A stretch of 64,000 nucleotides of DNA from Paraburkholderia lacunae (GTDB lineage Bacteria > Pseudomonadota > Gammaproteobacteria > Burkholderiales > Burkholderiaceae): NCBI RefSeq assembly GCF_003353175.1, contig NZ_QHKS01000020.1:1-64000 (forward strand). Direction: 5' to 3'. The notes under the pieces were generated by a model, which did not search any database, had not been told where the DNA came from, and worked only from the letters and a program-made list of their open reading frames with translations. Position 1 is the stretch's first letter; the number at the start of each line of letters is the position of its first letter. The position numbers were made by a program, and so were the translations under genes. Positions 44,114 through 52,504 of the stretch are shown here, piece after piece.

Positions 44114-45124
44114 TCAGTTCGCGGGCACCGCCGAGACGAACTCCGTGGTGTAGGTTTTCGACAGGTCGATGTTGCGGCCCTTCAGACCCTTGTCGAACGC
44201 CGACAAGACCTTGAGCACGGTCTGCGGACCCGACTCCGGCATACGGCCGTCCGGAATGAACGAGACCTTGCCGACGGCCAACGCCTTGACGTAACTGTCC
44301 CGGTCGCCGGCGTAGTAGTCGGCCGGCATTTTCGCGGTGAGTTCTTCGGCGCTATGGGTCGAGATATAACGGAGCGTCTTGACGAATGCGTTGGCGAGCT
44401 TCTGCGCTGTGGCCTTGTGGGCGTTGACCCAGGTTGTCTGCATATAGAGGGAGGCGGCCGGGTACAAGCCGCCCAGCCACTTCTGGGTGCTTTCGGGGGA
44501 GCGCAGGTCGACCAGCACCTTGGCGTCGCCGGTCTTGAGCAGGCGCGAGATGGTCGGCTCGGTGGTCATGCCGCCGTCGATCTTGCCCTGCTTGAGGGCC
44601 GCGATGAAGGTATTGCCGGCGCCGACCGGCAGCGACGTCACTTCGCTGATCGGTACGCCATGCGATACCGCCAGATATTGCGTCAGGAAATTGGTCGAGG
44701 AGCCGAGCCCGGTGACGCCCAGCGTTTTGCCGCGCAGATCGGCCGGCGACTTGACCGTATTGGCGAGTTTCGATGAGATCAGTTCGACCTCACCGGGCGT
44801 ATGGCTGAATTGCACGACAGATTCGATGACCTTGCCTTTCGATTGCAGATCAATGGTGTGATCGTAAAAGCCCACCACGCCTTGTACCTGCCCGGCGATC
44901 AGTTCGTTCTCTGCGTCGACGCCGGCCGGTTCGTTGAGCAGTTCGACGTCGAGACCTTGCTCCTTGAAGTAGCCGAGTTGTTCCGCCAGCTTGGCCGGCA
45001 GGTAAATCTGCTTTTCCATGCCGCCGACCATCAACGTTATCTTTTCGTTGGCTGCAAGGGCGGAATGGGAAAGGGTGCCCATCACCAGGGCGCCAAGCGC
45101 AATGCGCAAAGCCGTGTGTTTCAT
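44114..45124 (-). CDS. ABC transporter substrate-binding protein, NitT/TauT type
   Basis: 336 residues with a signal peptide (MKHTALRIALGALVMGTLSHS..ALAA). The SsuA/TauA-like fold is seen in PAKLAEQLGYFKEQGLDVEL, GQVQGVVGFYDHTIDL, LRGKTLGVTGLGSSTNFLTQ and KQGKIDGGMTTEPTISRLL. Substrates of the family include nitrate, taurine, sulfonates, thiamine precursors and aromatic acids. First gene of the unit, with a direct-repeat box 125 bp upstream that links it to the two-component system. Confidence 0.9.
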   Translation of the reverse strand: MKHTALRIALGALVMGTLSHSALAANEKITLMVGGMEKQIYLPAKLAEQLGYFKEQGLDVELLNEPAGVDAENELIAGQVQGVVGFYDHTIDLQSKGKVIESVVQFSHTPGEVELISSKLANTVKSPADLRGKTLGVTGLGSSTNFLTQYLAVSHGVPISEVTSLPVGAGNTFIAALKQGKIDGGMTTEPTISRLLKTGDAKVLVDLRSPESTQKWLGGLYPAASLYMQTTWVNAHKATAQKLANAFVKTLRYISTHSAEELTAKMPADYYAGDRDSYVKALAVGKVSFIPDGRMPESGPQTVLKVLSAFDKGLKGRNIDLSKTYTTEFVSAVPAN

Positions 45125-45232
45125 GGTGCGATCTCCTGAATGTCAGTGTTATGGCGTCGCGCGAGTCGCGCTCAGTGTTCCTGGACGAATACGCGTTGCA
45201 AGTCTTTGCGGGTAGCGTATTGAACAAGCTCA

Positions 45233-45275
45233 TTTATAGAGATCCAGCCTAAAATCAGGCTGAATCGAAAATGAA
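45233..45275 (-). promoter_or_regulatory. OmpR-type direct-repeat box and -10 of the ABC transporter unit
   Basis: On the minus strand TTCAT (45275-45271), TTCAG (45264-45260) and TTTAG (45253-45249) are spaced 11 bp. Exactly 10 nt later comes TATAAA (45238-45233), a near-consensus -10. Same order of repeats as at 25118, and the best-formed promoter of the six. Confidence 0.68.
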
Positions 45276-45456
45276 AGTCTGTTCAGGGACGCCCATCATG
45301 CATGGCGCAAGAGGGGCGGGAAGGCGGGGCGACGGCACAGCGGCGCAGGCCCGCGCAACACCGGCGGCATAGGTGTCACGGGTGCCGAACCGGCATGGAA
45401 GTGCAAACAATAAAAACGGAGAAGGAGAGCCGCGCGAGGCGGCAATGACGTAGCGC

Positions 45457-46935
45457 TTACTTGAGTTTGGCCAGTTCCTGCCGCGCCTCGGTTGCGTTCA
45501 GCGGGAAATAGGCGGAATAGCGCACGGGCTCCTGGCCCGCGCGACTCAAAATATAGCGCAGGAAGGCTTTTACCGGTTCGGACAGCGGCCGGTTCAGACG
45601 GATATACATGTAGCGTGTGAGCGGGTAGCGGCCGCTGGAAGCATTCTCGGCGTCGAGCGCGTAGAACGGGCCACCCGCCTTGCCTGCCACCGCCAGCGCC
45701 TTGAGGCCGGCACCTCCTTCCTCCAGGCCGCCGAAGCCAATTGCGCCCGGGTCGTGCGCAATCGCCTCGGCGGTCTGGGCGATGGAACCTTCATGCACGG
45801 CGCGATTCCACCGACCGCCCTTGAGCACCATGACTTGCATCGACATCGCGTTGGGCGCGACATGGGGCGGCATGTAGATCGTAATGGGTCGATCCGCCCA
45901 CGCGCCGGTCAAGCCAAGTTGCCCCCAGCGCGTAATAGTCGGGTGTTCCCCGAGGATCTCCGCCAGTTGCGCCACCGTGATCTGCGTCAGCGGGTTGTTC
46001 TCAGGCACGAATATAGCCTGTGCCGTGGTGCGTTGCGGGGTATTGAAGCCGCCGCGCGCGACGCGGATCTCGACGGGGAACTTCTGATGATGCGTGGCAT
46101 CGTAGGCGCGACTTTCTTCTGGCCAGAGTTCACGACCCATCGGCGCCATGTCGGTGTCGTTGACAAGCAAAGCGAGCAAACCGTTCAGGGTGCCCAGATG
46201 CTCCCAGCGTTCACCTTTTTGTACGCCCGGCTGGACACGATGAAAATCCTGAATCCAGGTATCCATCAGCGATTTCATGCCGTCGCTACCGATACTGTCG
46301 ATCTTGCCGTGCAGGTTTGCGACTGTCTTGTAGACCTGCAATGCAGGATCGAGCGGCGGGAGAAAGGTTTGTAGCCTGGCGTTTTCCTTCGCGGCTTCGT
46401 TGGCGCTGAGCGGCTGGAAGGATGCGTGGTTCGCCACGATTTCCTGCCCGTCGCGGCTCAGCATGAACGCTAGAAACTCTTTAACTTTCTGCGGCAGCGG
46501 TGCGCCGGGGCGTTGATTCACTGCGATGTACGCCGGACGTCCATCCACACTTGCGACGCGTACGAGCAACGGCGATTTCATCATGTCACCGGCGAACTGG
46601 TGGGCATAGGGCTGCAACTCGGTCGGCCATGGCTCGCGCGTGAGCGGCGCGATGTCGGCATTGCCGAACATCAAAGCGCCGAATGCCGTTACGTCGCTCT
46701 CATGTTGCCAGTTTGGTCCACGGCGAACGCCGGGCTGGCGTTGTTCAAATGCTGCGAGCCATTCGTTCATCAACGGCTTCATCGCATCGTCGCCGACACT
46801 GCTGATGGTCCCGGCGACGCGCTGTTCCGGCTGGTAGACCGGCAACCCCGCGTCGACGGTCTGCGTGGCATGGACGTTGGCGACAGACAGGAGCAGGCTC
46901 ACCATGCAAGCGACTAGGGTGAGACTACGTGGCAT
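45457..46935 (-). CDS. Tandem PstS-like binding protein, first domain shortened
   Basis: 492 residues from ATG 46935, which begins an ordinary signal peptide (MPRSLTLVACMVSLLLSV..HA). AGAGG touches this ATG, so a GTG at 47040 (GGAGA 10 nt upstream) is a real alternative; the open frame itself runs to 47223, through the regulatory box. Two PstS-like units follow: residues about 35-190 (SVGDDAMKPLMNEWLAAFEQ ... PGAPLPQKVKEFLAFMLSRDGQ) and about 195-492 (SIGSDGMKSLMDTWIQDFHR ... RPLSEPVKAFLRYILSRAGQ). The first lacks the central lobe with the NPL..WGDLG segment, present in the second as NNPLTQIT and RWGQLGLTGAWADRPITIY. No pst transporter genes nearby. Confidence 0.82.
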   Translation of the reverse strand: MPRSLTLVACMVSLLLSVANVHATQTVDAGLPVYQPEQRVAGTISSVGDDAMKPLMNEWLAAFEQRQPGVRRGPNWQHESDVTAFGALMFGNADIAPLTREPWPTELQPYAHQFAGDMMKSPLLVRVASVDGRPAYIAVNQRPGAPLPQKVKEFLAFMLSRDGQEIVANHASFQPLSANEAAKENARLQTFLPPLDPALQVYKTVANLHGKIDSIGSDGMKSLMDTWIQDFHRVQPGVQKGERWEHLGTLNGLLALLVNDTDMAPMGRELWPEESRAYDATHHQKFPVEIRVARGGFNTPQRTTAQAIFVPENNPLTQITVAQLAEILGEHPTITRWGQLGLTGAWADRPITIYMPPHVAPNAMSMQVMVLKGGRWNRAVHEGSIAQTAEAIAHDPGAIGFGGLEEGGAGLKALAVAGKAGGPFYALDAENASSGRYPLTRYMYIRLNRPLSEPVKAFLRYILSRAGQEPVRYSAYFPLNATEARQELAKLK

Positions 46936-47147
46936 CCTCTTGGCACCGGTCACCGCGCAACGGCCAGCATGCGTGTCGGGGATGGTGCCTGTGGTGCTCA
47001 GGCGCAAGCAAGGCGCCGTTTGGATACGCAGGCTTTGCACTTTGTTCGTGTCTCCATTGGTTCTTCTCCACTTCAATCGGCAATTTCGCCCAGCCGCTTT
47101 CCCTTGCTTTGCATCATAGGCCGGACGAACGCGAGGATTCGATTTGA

Positions 47148-47190
47148 ACGATGGGGCGTGGTGCTGAACGCAACCTGAACCGATCATGAA
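47148..47190 (-). promoter_or_regulatory. OmpR-type direct-repeat box upstream of the tandem PstS-like gene
   Basis: On the minus strand TTCAT (47190-47186), TTCAG (47179-47175) and TTCAG (47168-47164), each 11 bp apart, then 10 nt and CATCGT (47153-47148) as a possible -10. The box lies inside the longest open frame, which supports a start well downstream of 47223. Confidence 0.6.
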
Positions 47191-47523
47191 AATCCGTTCA
47201 TGATCGGTCGCAACTGTTCTCATGCACGTTTGAATCGCTTTCCTCGATAACGAATTTTCGCTACTCCCTCAGATCGGATAGACCTCGGCATTGTCCGGCT
47301 TGCGGCACTCGCCGAGGCCGAGAAGTCGTTACCGTACAGTTCCTGATCGCCTTCCGCGGTGTTCACCCATGTTTTCGTAGTGGCTGAGTGGGCTGCGCTC
47401 CTGATCGGCGCTGCCTTTGATGCAGATCATGGGGTTACTCGTCGCGCCCTCTATATTTTGTTCCATGGGGACTCAGGCGATCGCAGGTTGAAGATGCCGC
47501 ATCCACGGGTAAGAGGGGGTGAT

Positions 47524-48099
47524 ATGCAAACGCTGGCTCCGCAAAGCGCCGTAAAGGTAATCCTTAGGGAACACCAGCAGCTATCGATGGTCATCACGGG
47601 CATGCAACGCTTTGTCAAGCTGCTCGGTGCCGGCGTAGATGCACCTGGGCCGGTGATGCTTCGGTCCATGCTGTTTTACATTAGCGAATATCCCGAGCAG
47701 CTACATCATCCCAAGGAAGAGCGCTATCTGTTCGCGCGCCTGCGGCACCGTGCCAACGACCTCGACAAAACCATCGACGAGTTGGAGAAACAGCACGCTG
47801 AAGGCAAAGCGCGAGTGCAAAGCATCGAACATGCGTTGACCCGATACGAACTGGCGGGCGAGTCCGCTCTCGCGGTGTTGCGCGAGATGGTCGATGAATA
47901 CGCCGTGTTTTCCGCAAATCACAAGCGTCTGGAAGAAGAGGTGATTCTGCCTGCCGCGCGTCAATGGCTGACGGAGGTGGACTGGAACGAACTGAATGAG
48001 GCGTTTGGAGCAAACCGCGATCCGTTCGCCGGGGTCAAGGCCGAGGCAGATCTCGGCCGCCTCTTTGCAATGATCGTCAGGGCCACCCTGCAACCTTAA
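47524..48099 (+). CDS. Hemerythrin-domain protein
   Basis: 191 residues from ATG 47524, preceded by AAGAGGGGG; the open frame begins at 47359 without features. The HHE pattern is present: ILREHQQLSMVITG, LHHPKEERYLF and FSANHKRLEEEVILPAARQW. Such four-helix proteins bind a di-iron site and handle oxygen or nitric oxide. It stands alone on the plus strand near the nitrate-respiration operon, which carries its own hemerythrin gene. Confidence 0.85.
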   Translation: MQTLAPQSAVKVILREHQQLSMVITGMQRFVKLLGAGVDAPGPVMLRSMLFYISEYPEQLHHPKEERYLFARLRHRANDLDKTIDELEKQHAEGKARVQSIEHALTRYELAGESALAVLREMVDEYAVFSANHKRLEEEVILPAARQWLTEVDWNELNEAFGANRDPFAGVKAEADLGRLFAMIVRATLQP

Positions 48100-48767
48100 T
48101 TGTCCGCGCCGACTGAATTTTGACCTGGCGGAGGGTAAAAATTTGGCGAACGTCAACAAGCATGGATGTCCGCAGGACGCTGGTTGCAGCCGTTGACCTC
48201 GCGCTAGCCGCACGGGCCGTTGAGGGGGGTGTGTCGCAGGAACAAGTGGGCGGTAGAATTCCGGCGATACAAGGTCGGCCATGAGTGATCCGATGAAGAC
48301 GCCAAACCCGGCGCCAGCCAAGGTACTGAAACGCTTGCACTAGCCTGTGAAGATCTCAATGATCTGCTCATTTGGGCACATTGGTGCCGTCGGCCCGTGA
48401 GGGTCCACTTCCTTCTGCTTTTCGCATCCGGTAGGTGGGGGCGTTCAATCGATTTGTCGCCGCGCAATAAAGCGAGAAGGGTGATACCTCCTTCACCTTC
48501 ATCAAGACTCATTCTTTGAAGGAGCACGATTGACCGCCTGCGGTCGGCACAAGTCCTGCGGTCGGCACAAGTCAGTTGTCCGTTGCGAGGCGCCGCGAGT
48601 ATTCGCCACTACCTGCCGAACGTGCGCCAGGCAGTGTAGAGCACAATGTTGGACGGCTACCGGACTCGCAGGTTCGCCGGGGACCAACGGTCGTCGCATG
48701 CAGCTATTGCGGCCATCGAGGCGGGTTTTTTGTGCGTCGCCATGCGTATCGTTTGGGCTTGATCAGG
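48100..48767. other. Gene-poor region
   Basis: 668 bp in which I cannot support a gene. Short frames exist on both strands (for example 48204-48527 minus) but carry no family features. A perfect 18-bp tandem duplication lies inside it (see 48538-48573). Confidence 0.4.
48538..48573. repeat. Perfect 18-bp tandem duplication
   Basis: CTGCGGTCGGCACAAGTC occurs twice without a gap, 48538-48555 and 48556-48573. It looks like a recent slippage event in non-coding DNA. Confidence 0.85.
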
Positions 48768-48974
48768 TCATTCAAGCGCGATTTCGCCTTTGAAGTCGAC
48801 GCTCAGGCCAAGCCCCGCAATGTGCAGTGTCACCTGCGCCGGAAACGATTCTGTTCCGGAGATGGTGCCGTCAGCGATGGCCTTGGCAACCGCGCGTTCG
48901 ATTTCTCGCTGAGAATTGATGCCGACCATTTTGAGGAACTTACGCACGCTCAGGTTAAATGCTTCGTCGTTCAT
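48768..48974 (-). CDS. Small DUF6494-like protein
   Basis: 68 residues from ATG 48974, with GGAGGTACC upstream. The sequence MNDEAFNLSVRKFLKMVGIN, then SQREIERAVAKAIADG and GLGLSVDFKGEIALE, looks like the small DUF6494 family found in many beta-proteobacteria. Function unknown; probably cytoplasmic. Confidence 0.75.
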   Translation of the reverse strand: MNDEAFNLSVRKFLKMVGINSQREIERAVAKAIADGTISGTESFPAQVTLHIAGLGLSVDFKGEIALE

Positions 48975-49242
48975 TGGGTACCTCCGGGTTTGAGATCAGC
49001 GTGGAACGCCAGTCGCGCTTTCAGATTAGACGCCCATGTTGTGGACCCGACAAGTGGCGGCGTCGCTGGTGTTGCGTGTCCGGTAGTAGGGTTGCCGTCA
49101 AATCCCGCTTGGCGGCATAGCGAGAAGTCGTAGATTTCCTGGGACGCTGCCCTGCATGGACGGCGGTCGCAGTGACGTGGTCGATTCGGCGGGCAACGAT
49201 GGCGTTTCGGTCATGCCGTCGTCCGTTGCGCACCGCGCGCAA

Positions 49243-49914
49243 TCAGGCTGCGCGAGCGACGGCATAGGCCGCCGCTTGCACGCGCGAGCTGAGCTTTAAC
49301 TTCCGCAGGATGTGCTGCACATGGATTTTTACCGTCGCTTCGGCAATGTTCAGCGCTCGTGCTATTTCCTTGTTGGTTCTGCCCTGCGTGATATGTCCCA
49401 GAATCTCGTCCTCGCGGGCAGACAAGGTATGAATCGGATCCTGATCGGGGGATGCTTCGTCCACTTTTGACCCGCTTTGCAGTGACTGAAACGCGGTCAC
49501 CAGCTTGCCGGTCATTTCAGGGCTGATCGCCGATTCGCCCGCCATTGTTCTCACGATTGCGGCGGCCATCCCGTCGCTGTCGACCGTCTTGAGCAGATAG
49601 CCGCGTGCGCCGCCGCGGAGCGCCGCAGCCAGATCGTTCTCGTCCTCACTGATAGTGAGCATCAACACCTGAGCCTGCGGCGCCGCTTCCCTTAGCCCGG
49701 CGAGTGCGTCCACGCCATTCACGCCCGGCAGATGATTGTCGAGGAGAATGATATCGGGCTGCGTTTCGGCAGCGCGTCGATACGCTTCACCGGCATCACC
49801 GGCCTCGGCGACTACGACGAATCGCGGATCGACCGTCAGAAGCGCAATCACGCCACGCCGGAAAAGGGTGTGGTCGTCGACCACGAGGATGCGAATCTGT
49901 TTCTGTTCGATCAT
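49243..49914 (-). CDS. narL: Nitrate/nitrite response regulator NarL
   Basis: 223 residues from ATG 49914, which overlaps the stop of narX by 4 bp (ATGA). Receiver with VVDDHTLFRRGV, phospho-acceptor Asp59 (IILLDNHLPGVNG) and Lys in YLLKTVD; the LuxR-type HTH is LSAREDEILGHITQGRTNKE with AEATVKIHVQHILRKL. It activates nitrate-respiration genes when NarX senses nitrate. Last gene of the nar operon. Confidence 0.94.
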   Translation of the reverse strand: MIEQKQIRILVVDDHTLFRRGVIALLTVDPRFVVVAEAGDAGEAYRRAAETQPDIILLDNHLPGVNGVDALAGLREAAPQAQVLMLTISEDENDLAAALRGGARGYLLKTVDSDGMAAAIVRTMAGESAISPEMTGKLVTAFQSLQSGSKVDEASPDQDPIHTLSAREDEILGHITQGRTNKEIARALNIAEATVKIHVQHILRKLKLSSRVQAAAYAVARAA

Positions 49915-51785
49915 GCTGCCAGTCTCCTGCGTTCGGGTAGTGTCAGCACGATGCAGGTGCCCGAGCCAGGCACCGAGGCGATTTCGACGTCGGCCCCGAT
50001 GCGCTCGGCCCTTTCGCGCATGATGCGCAAACCGACATGGGTTTCGTCCTGCGCCGTGGCGCCCGTGGCGAAGCCGCAGCCGTCGTCCCGGACTTCCACG
50101 CGCCACTGCGGCGCCTGCTGGACGTCCACCCACACTTCACTCGCGCGGGCGTGCTTGCGGACGTTCGAAAGCGCTTCCTGCACGACATGCAACACCTGCA
50201 CCTGCACGTCGGCAGGCAATGGAACGCCGGTGCCTTCAATTGACAGATGGGTGATCAGGCCCGTCTGGTGCTCGAACTTCTGCAGGGTGGTTTGCAGCGC
50301 AGGAACGATGTCCTCGGCATTCGTGCGCGTACGAAAGTGCATCAGCAATTCCCGCACATCGGACAGGCTTTCGTGAATGCCGGCCTCGAGCTCACCGACC
50401 GTCCGTTCCGTCCTCAGTGCGTCGGCATCTTTGAGTGCGCTGCGCAGCAGGCCAGTCTGGATTTTCATGAACGCGAGGCTTTGCGCAATGGAGTCATGCA
50501 TTTCCCGCGCGAGCAGGCTCCGCTCGGCAGCGACGGCGGCTTCACGTTCGAGCGCGCCGGCCCTGAGCCCTTCGATCGCGACAGCCAGGTGGCTGGCCAT
50601 CGTCTCCAGCAAAGTGCGGTCTTCCCCGCTCAGGGCGGTGGGGGTGCGGTAGAACAGATCCATCTCGCCGATCATCCGGTCCTGAAGTTGCACGGGAACG
50701 CTGATGACGGTTGCGAAGCCCGCTTGCCCGCAGCCGCGCAGCAGTCCCTCACCGTCGAGCCGGATCGGGATCACGCGTGTGTCGGCCTGGGCCATCGACT
50801 GGCCGCAATGGCAATTACCCGTCGGAATACACTGTTCGCGGTCGATTACGTTGCGAGGCAGGCCGTCCGACGCCACCAGCAGGTACCGCAGGTTCGCTTC
50901 GTCGGACCAGCGAACGGCCGATGCGTCCGCCTTCGCGACGCGTCTCACCTGCTTCGCAAAACCATCGGCCAGTTCGTCCAGCGTCGAGGCGTGAGCCGCA
51001 AACGCGCTCGCTTCGTACAGCGCTGTCAATCGGCCATGCTGTGCGGCGAGCCGCAAGGTCTTTTCCTCCACCTTGACTTCGAGATTCTGGTAAAGCTCCT
51101 GCAACGTTTCCGTCATGCGGTTGAAGCCTTCCGAGAGGGCGCCGAACTCGTCGCTCGATTCGACCGCGACCCGCGCCGACAGGTCCCCTTCGCGCACGCG
51201 AGCGAGGCCGGATCTAAGCCGCTCCAGGGGATTGAAGACGAACAGATACGCCGAATAGAGCAACGTTACCGCACTGGCGATGGTCAGGCCGACCATGAGA
51301 ACCTGCAGCAGGTTCAGGATGGTGGTCAGATAGGAGAGGCGCACTTCGATCGCCGAAACGAGGACGTCAATGTGTTCGACGAAGGCCTGAGCCTGTTGCG
51401 CAGCCTGCGTCGGGTCCGGTGCGGGCGAGGCGGTCCACGCCGCCCGTACTGTGCGCCAGGTGCGCTGCACGTCTGCGAAGGCTGCCGTCGAGCGCGTATC
51501 GCGTGGCACAAGCAATGGCCGCGCCGGATCGCCGTCGCGCAACAGGGCGACGCTTTGCCCGAACTGGTCGATCTGGGTCTTCGCCAACACCGCGTCGCCA
51601 CGCGCAAGCGTCTGCGCGAGCCGCCACGTTTGCATGCGCATGCGTCCAGCTTCGTTGACGGCCGCCGCGCCGCCTTCGAGTTGCCAGCTTGCCCAGAGCG
51701 TGTAGCCAATGGAGGCGAATGCCGCCACCAGCAGCGTGCCGCCGATGATGCCGAGCTTGGCGGCCAGTGTCTGGAATCTGCTCAT
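49911..51785 (-). CDS. narX: Nitrate/nitrite sensor histidine kinase NarX
   Basis: 624 residues from ATG 51785 (MSRFQTLAAKLG); a start at 51833 is less likely. Two membrane segments flank a periplasmic helical sensor with the P-box-like NEAGRMRMQTWRLAQTLARG. HAMP, then a GAF-type module with the NarX/NarQ cysteine cluster (CIPTGNCHCGQS), then the HisKA_3 H box AREMHDSIAQSLAFMKIQTG and the ATPase domain. Coupled to narL. 26 bp upstream lies the hemerythrin gene of the same operon. Confidence 0.93.
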   Translation of the reverse strand: MSRFQTLAAKLGIIGGTLLVAAFASIGYTLWASWQLEGGAAAVNEAGRMRMQTWRLAQTLARGDAVLAKTQIDQFGQSVALLRDGDPARPLLVPRDTRSTAAFADVQRTWRTVRAAWTASPAPDPTQAAQQAQAFVEHIDVLVSAIEVRLSYLTTILNLLQVLMVGLTIASAVTLLYSAYLFVFNPLERLRSGLARVREGDLSARVAVESSDEFGALSEGFNRMTETLQELYQNLEVKVEEKTLRLAAQHGRLTALYEASAFAAHASTLDELADGFAKQVRRVAKADASAVRWSDEANLRYLLVASDGLPRNVIDREQCIPTGNCHCGQSMAQADTRVIPIRLDGEGLLRGCGQAGFATVISVPVQLQDRMIGEMDLFYRTPTALSGEDRTLLETMASHLAVAIEGLRAGALEREAAVAAERSLLAREMHDSIAQSLAFMKIQTGLLRSALKDADALRTERTVGELEAGIHESLSDVRELLMHFRTRTNAEDIVPALQTTLQKFEHQTGLITHLSIEGTGVPLPADVQVQVLHVVQEALSNVRKHARASEVWVDVQQAPQWRVEVRDDGCGFATGATAQDETHVGLRIMRERAERIGADVEIASVPGSGTCIVLTLPERRRLAA

Positions 51786-51811
51786 TTTGGTCCCTGGATC
51801 GCTCCAGACGG

Positions 51812-52384
51812 TTAGAACGGACGCTTTGCCCACGATCGATGCCAGCGTACGCCCCGCCGCTGCGCCATTTCACAGCCCATCGCGTCGCGGGCGGTGTCGT
51901 CGAGTAACTGCCGCGCGGCCGGATACACCTGTGTTTCTTCGGCCGCAATGTGACCGCGGTACAGCGCCGCAAAGGTAGCCCAGCGCCCAAAAGCTTCAGT
52001 CGACATATTTACCGGCCATCGACCCGCAACCAACTGATCCAGATCAATCCGAAGCGTTTTCCACTGTTCCGACATGGTGAGATGTTCGCGCTGCAGTTTT
52101 TCGATAATTGCGGTCCGGGCTGGCAGGCCTTGCGACGTCAGGGCCGGGAACAGGTGCCTTTCTTCGTCTTCGTGATGGGCGGGACCGGCTACGTCGAAAT
52201 ACCGCGTGATGTCGCGCGCAGCTTGAGCCGCGTCGGCATCCGCGCCGCATTCCTCAAGGTGCCGAGCAAGCCGTTCGAGCAGAATTAACATTCGCTCGGC
52301 CTTTTCGTGGCACGCGGTGAGCATATCGAAAGGTTCGTCGAATCCTGCGCCGGGCGATGCGTGGAGAACGGGAAAGGAGGTCAT
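51812..52384 (-). CDS. Hemerythrin-domain protein of the nar operon
   Basis: 190 residues from ATG 52384; the frame is open to 52471. HHE motifs: TACHEKAERMLILLERLARH, GPAHHEDEERHLFPAL, KLQREHLTMSEQW and YRGHIAAEETQVYPAA. A di-iron protein in this setting may bind nitric oxide or oxygen, or donate iron for repair of Fe-S centres; this is inference. Between the parvulin gene and narX. Confidence 0.85.
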   Translation of the reverse strand: MTSFPVLHASPGAGFDEPFDMLTACHEKAERMLILLERLARHLEECGADADAAQAARDITRYFDVAGPAHHEDEERHLFPALTSQGLPARTAIIEKLQREHLTMSEQWKTLRIDLDQLVAGRWPVNMSTEAFGRWATFAALYRGHIAAEETQVYPAARQLLDDTARDAMGCEMAQRRGVRWHRSWAKRPF

Positions 52385-52504
52385 GACTAGCGCCCCAGTA
52401 AGGGCGCCGCTGCAGCTGACCAGTGAGACATGGCTGAATTTCAGCGCCGGATAGAAGTCGACCAATAGCATGACGCTCCTTCTGCGACGTGGACAGCCTG
52501 ACGG

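Noticed and set aside
48204..48527. 107-codon minus-strand gene
   Set aside because: No recognisable domain and Ser/Arg-rich noise-like composition.
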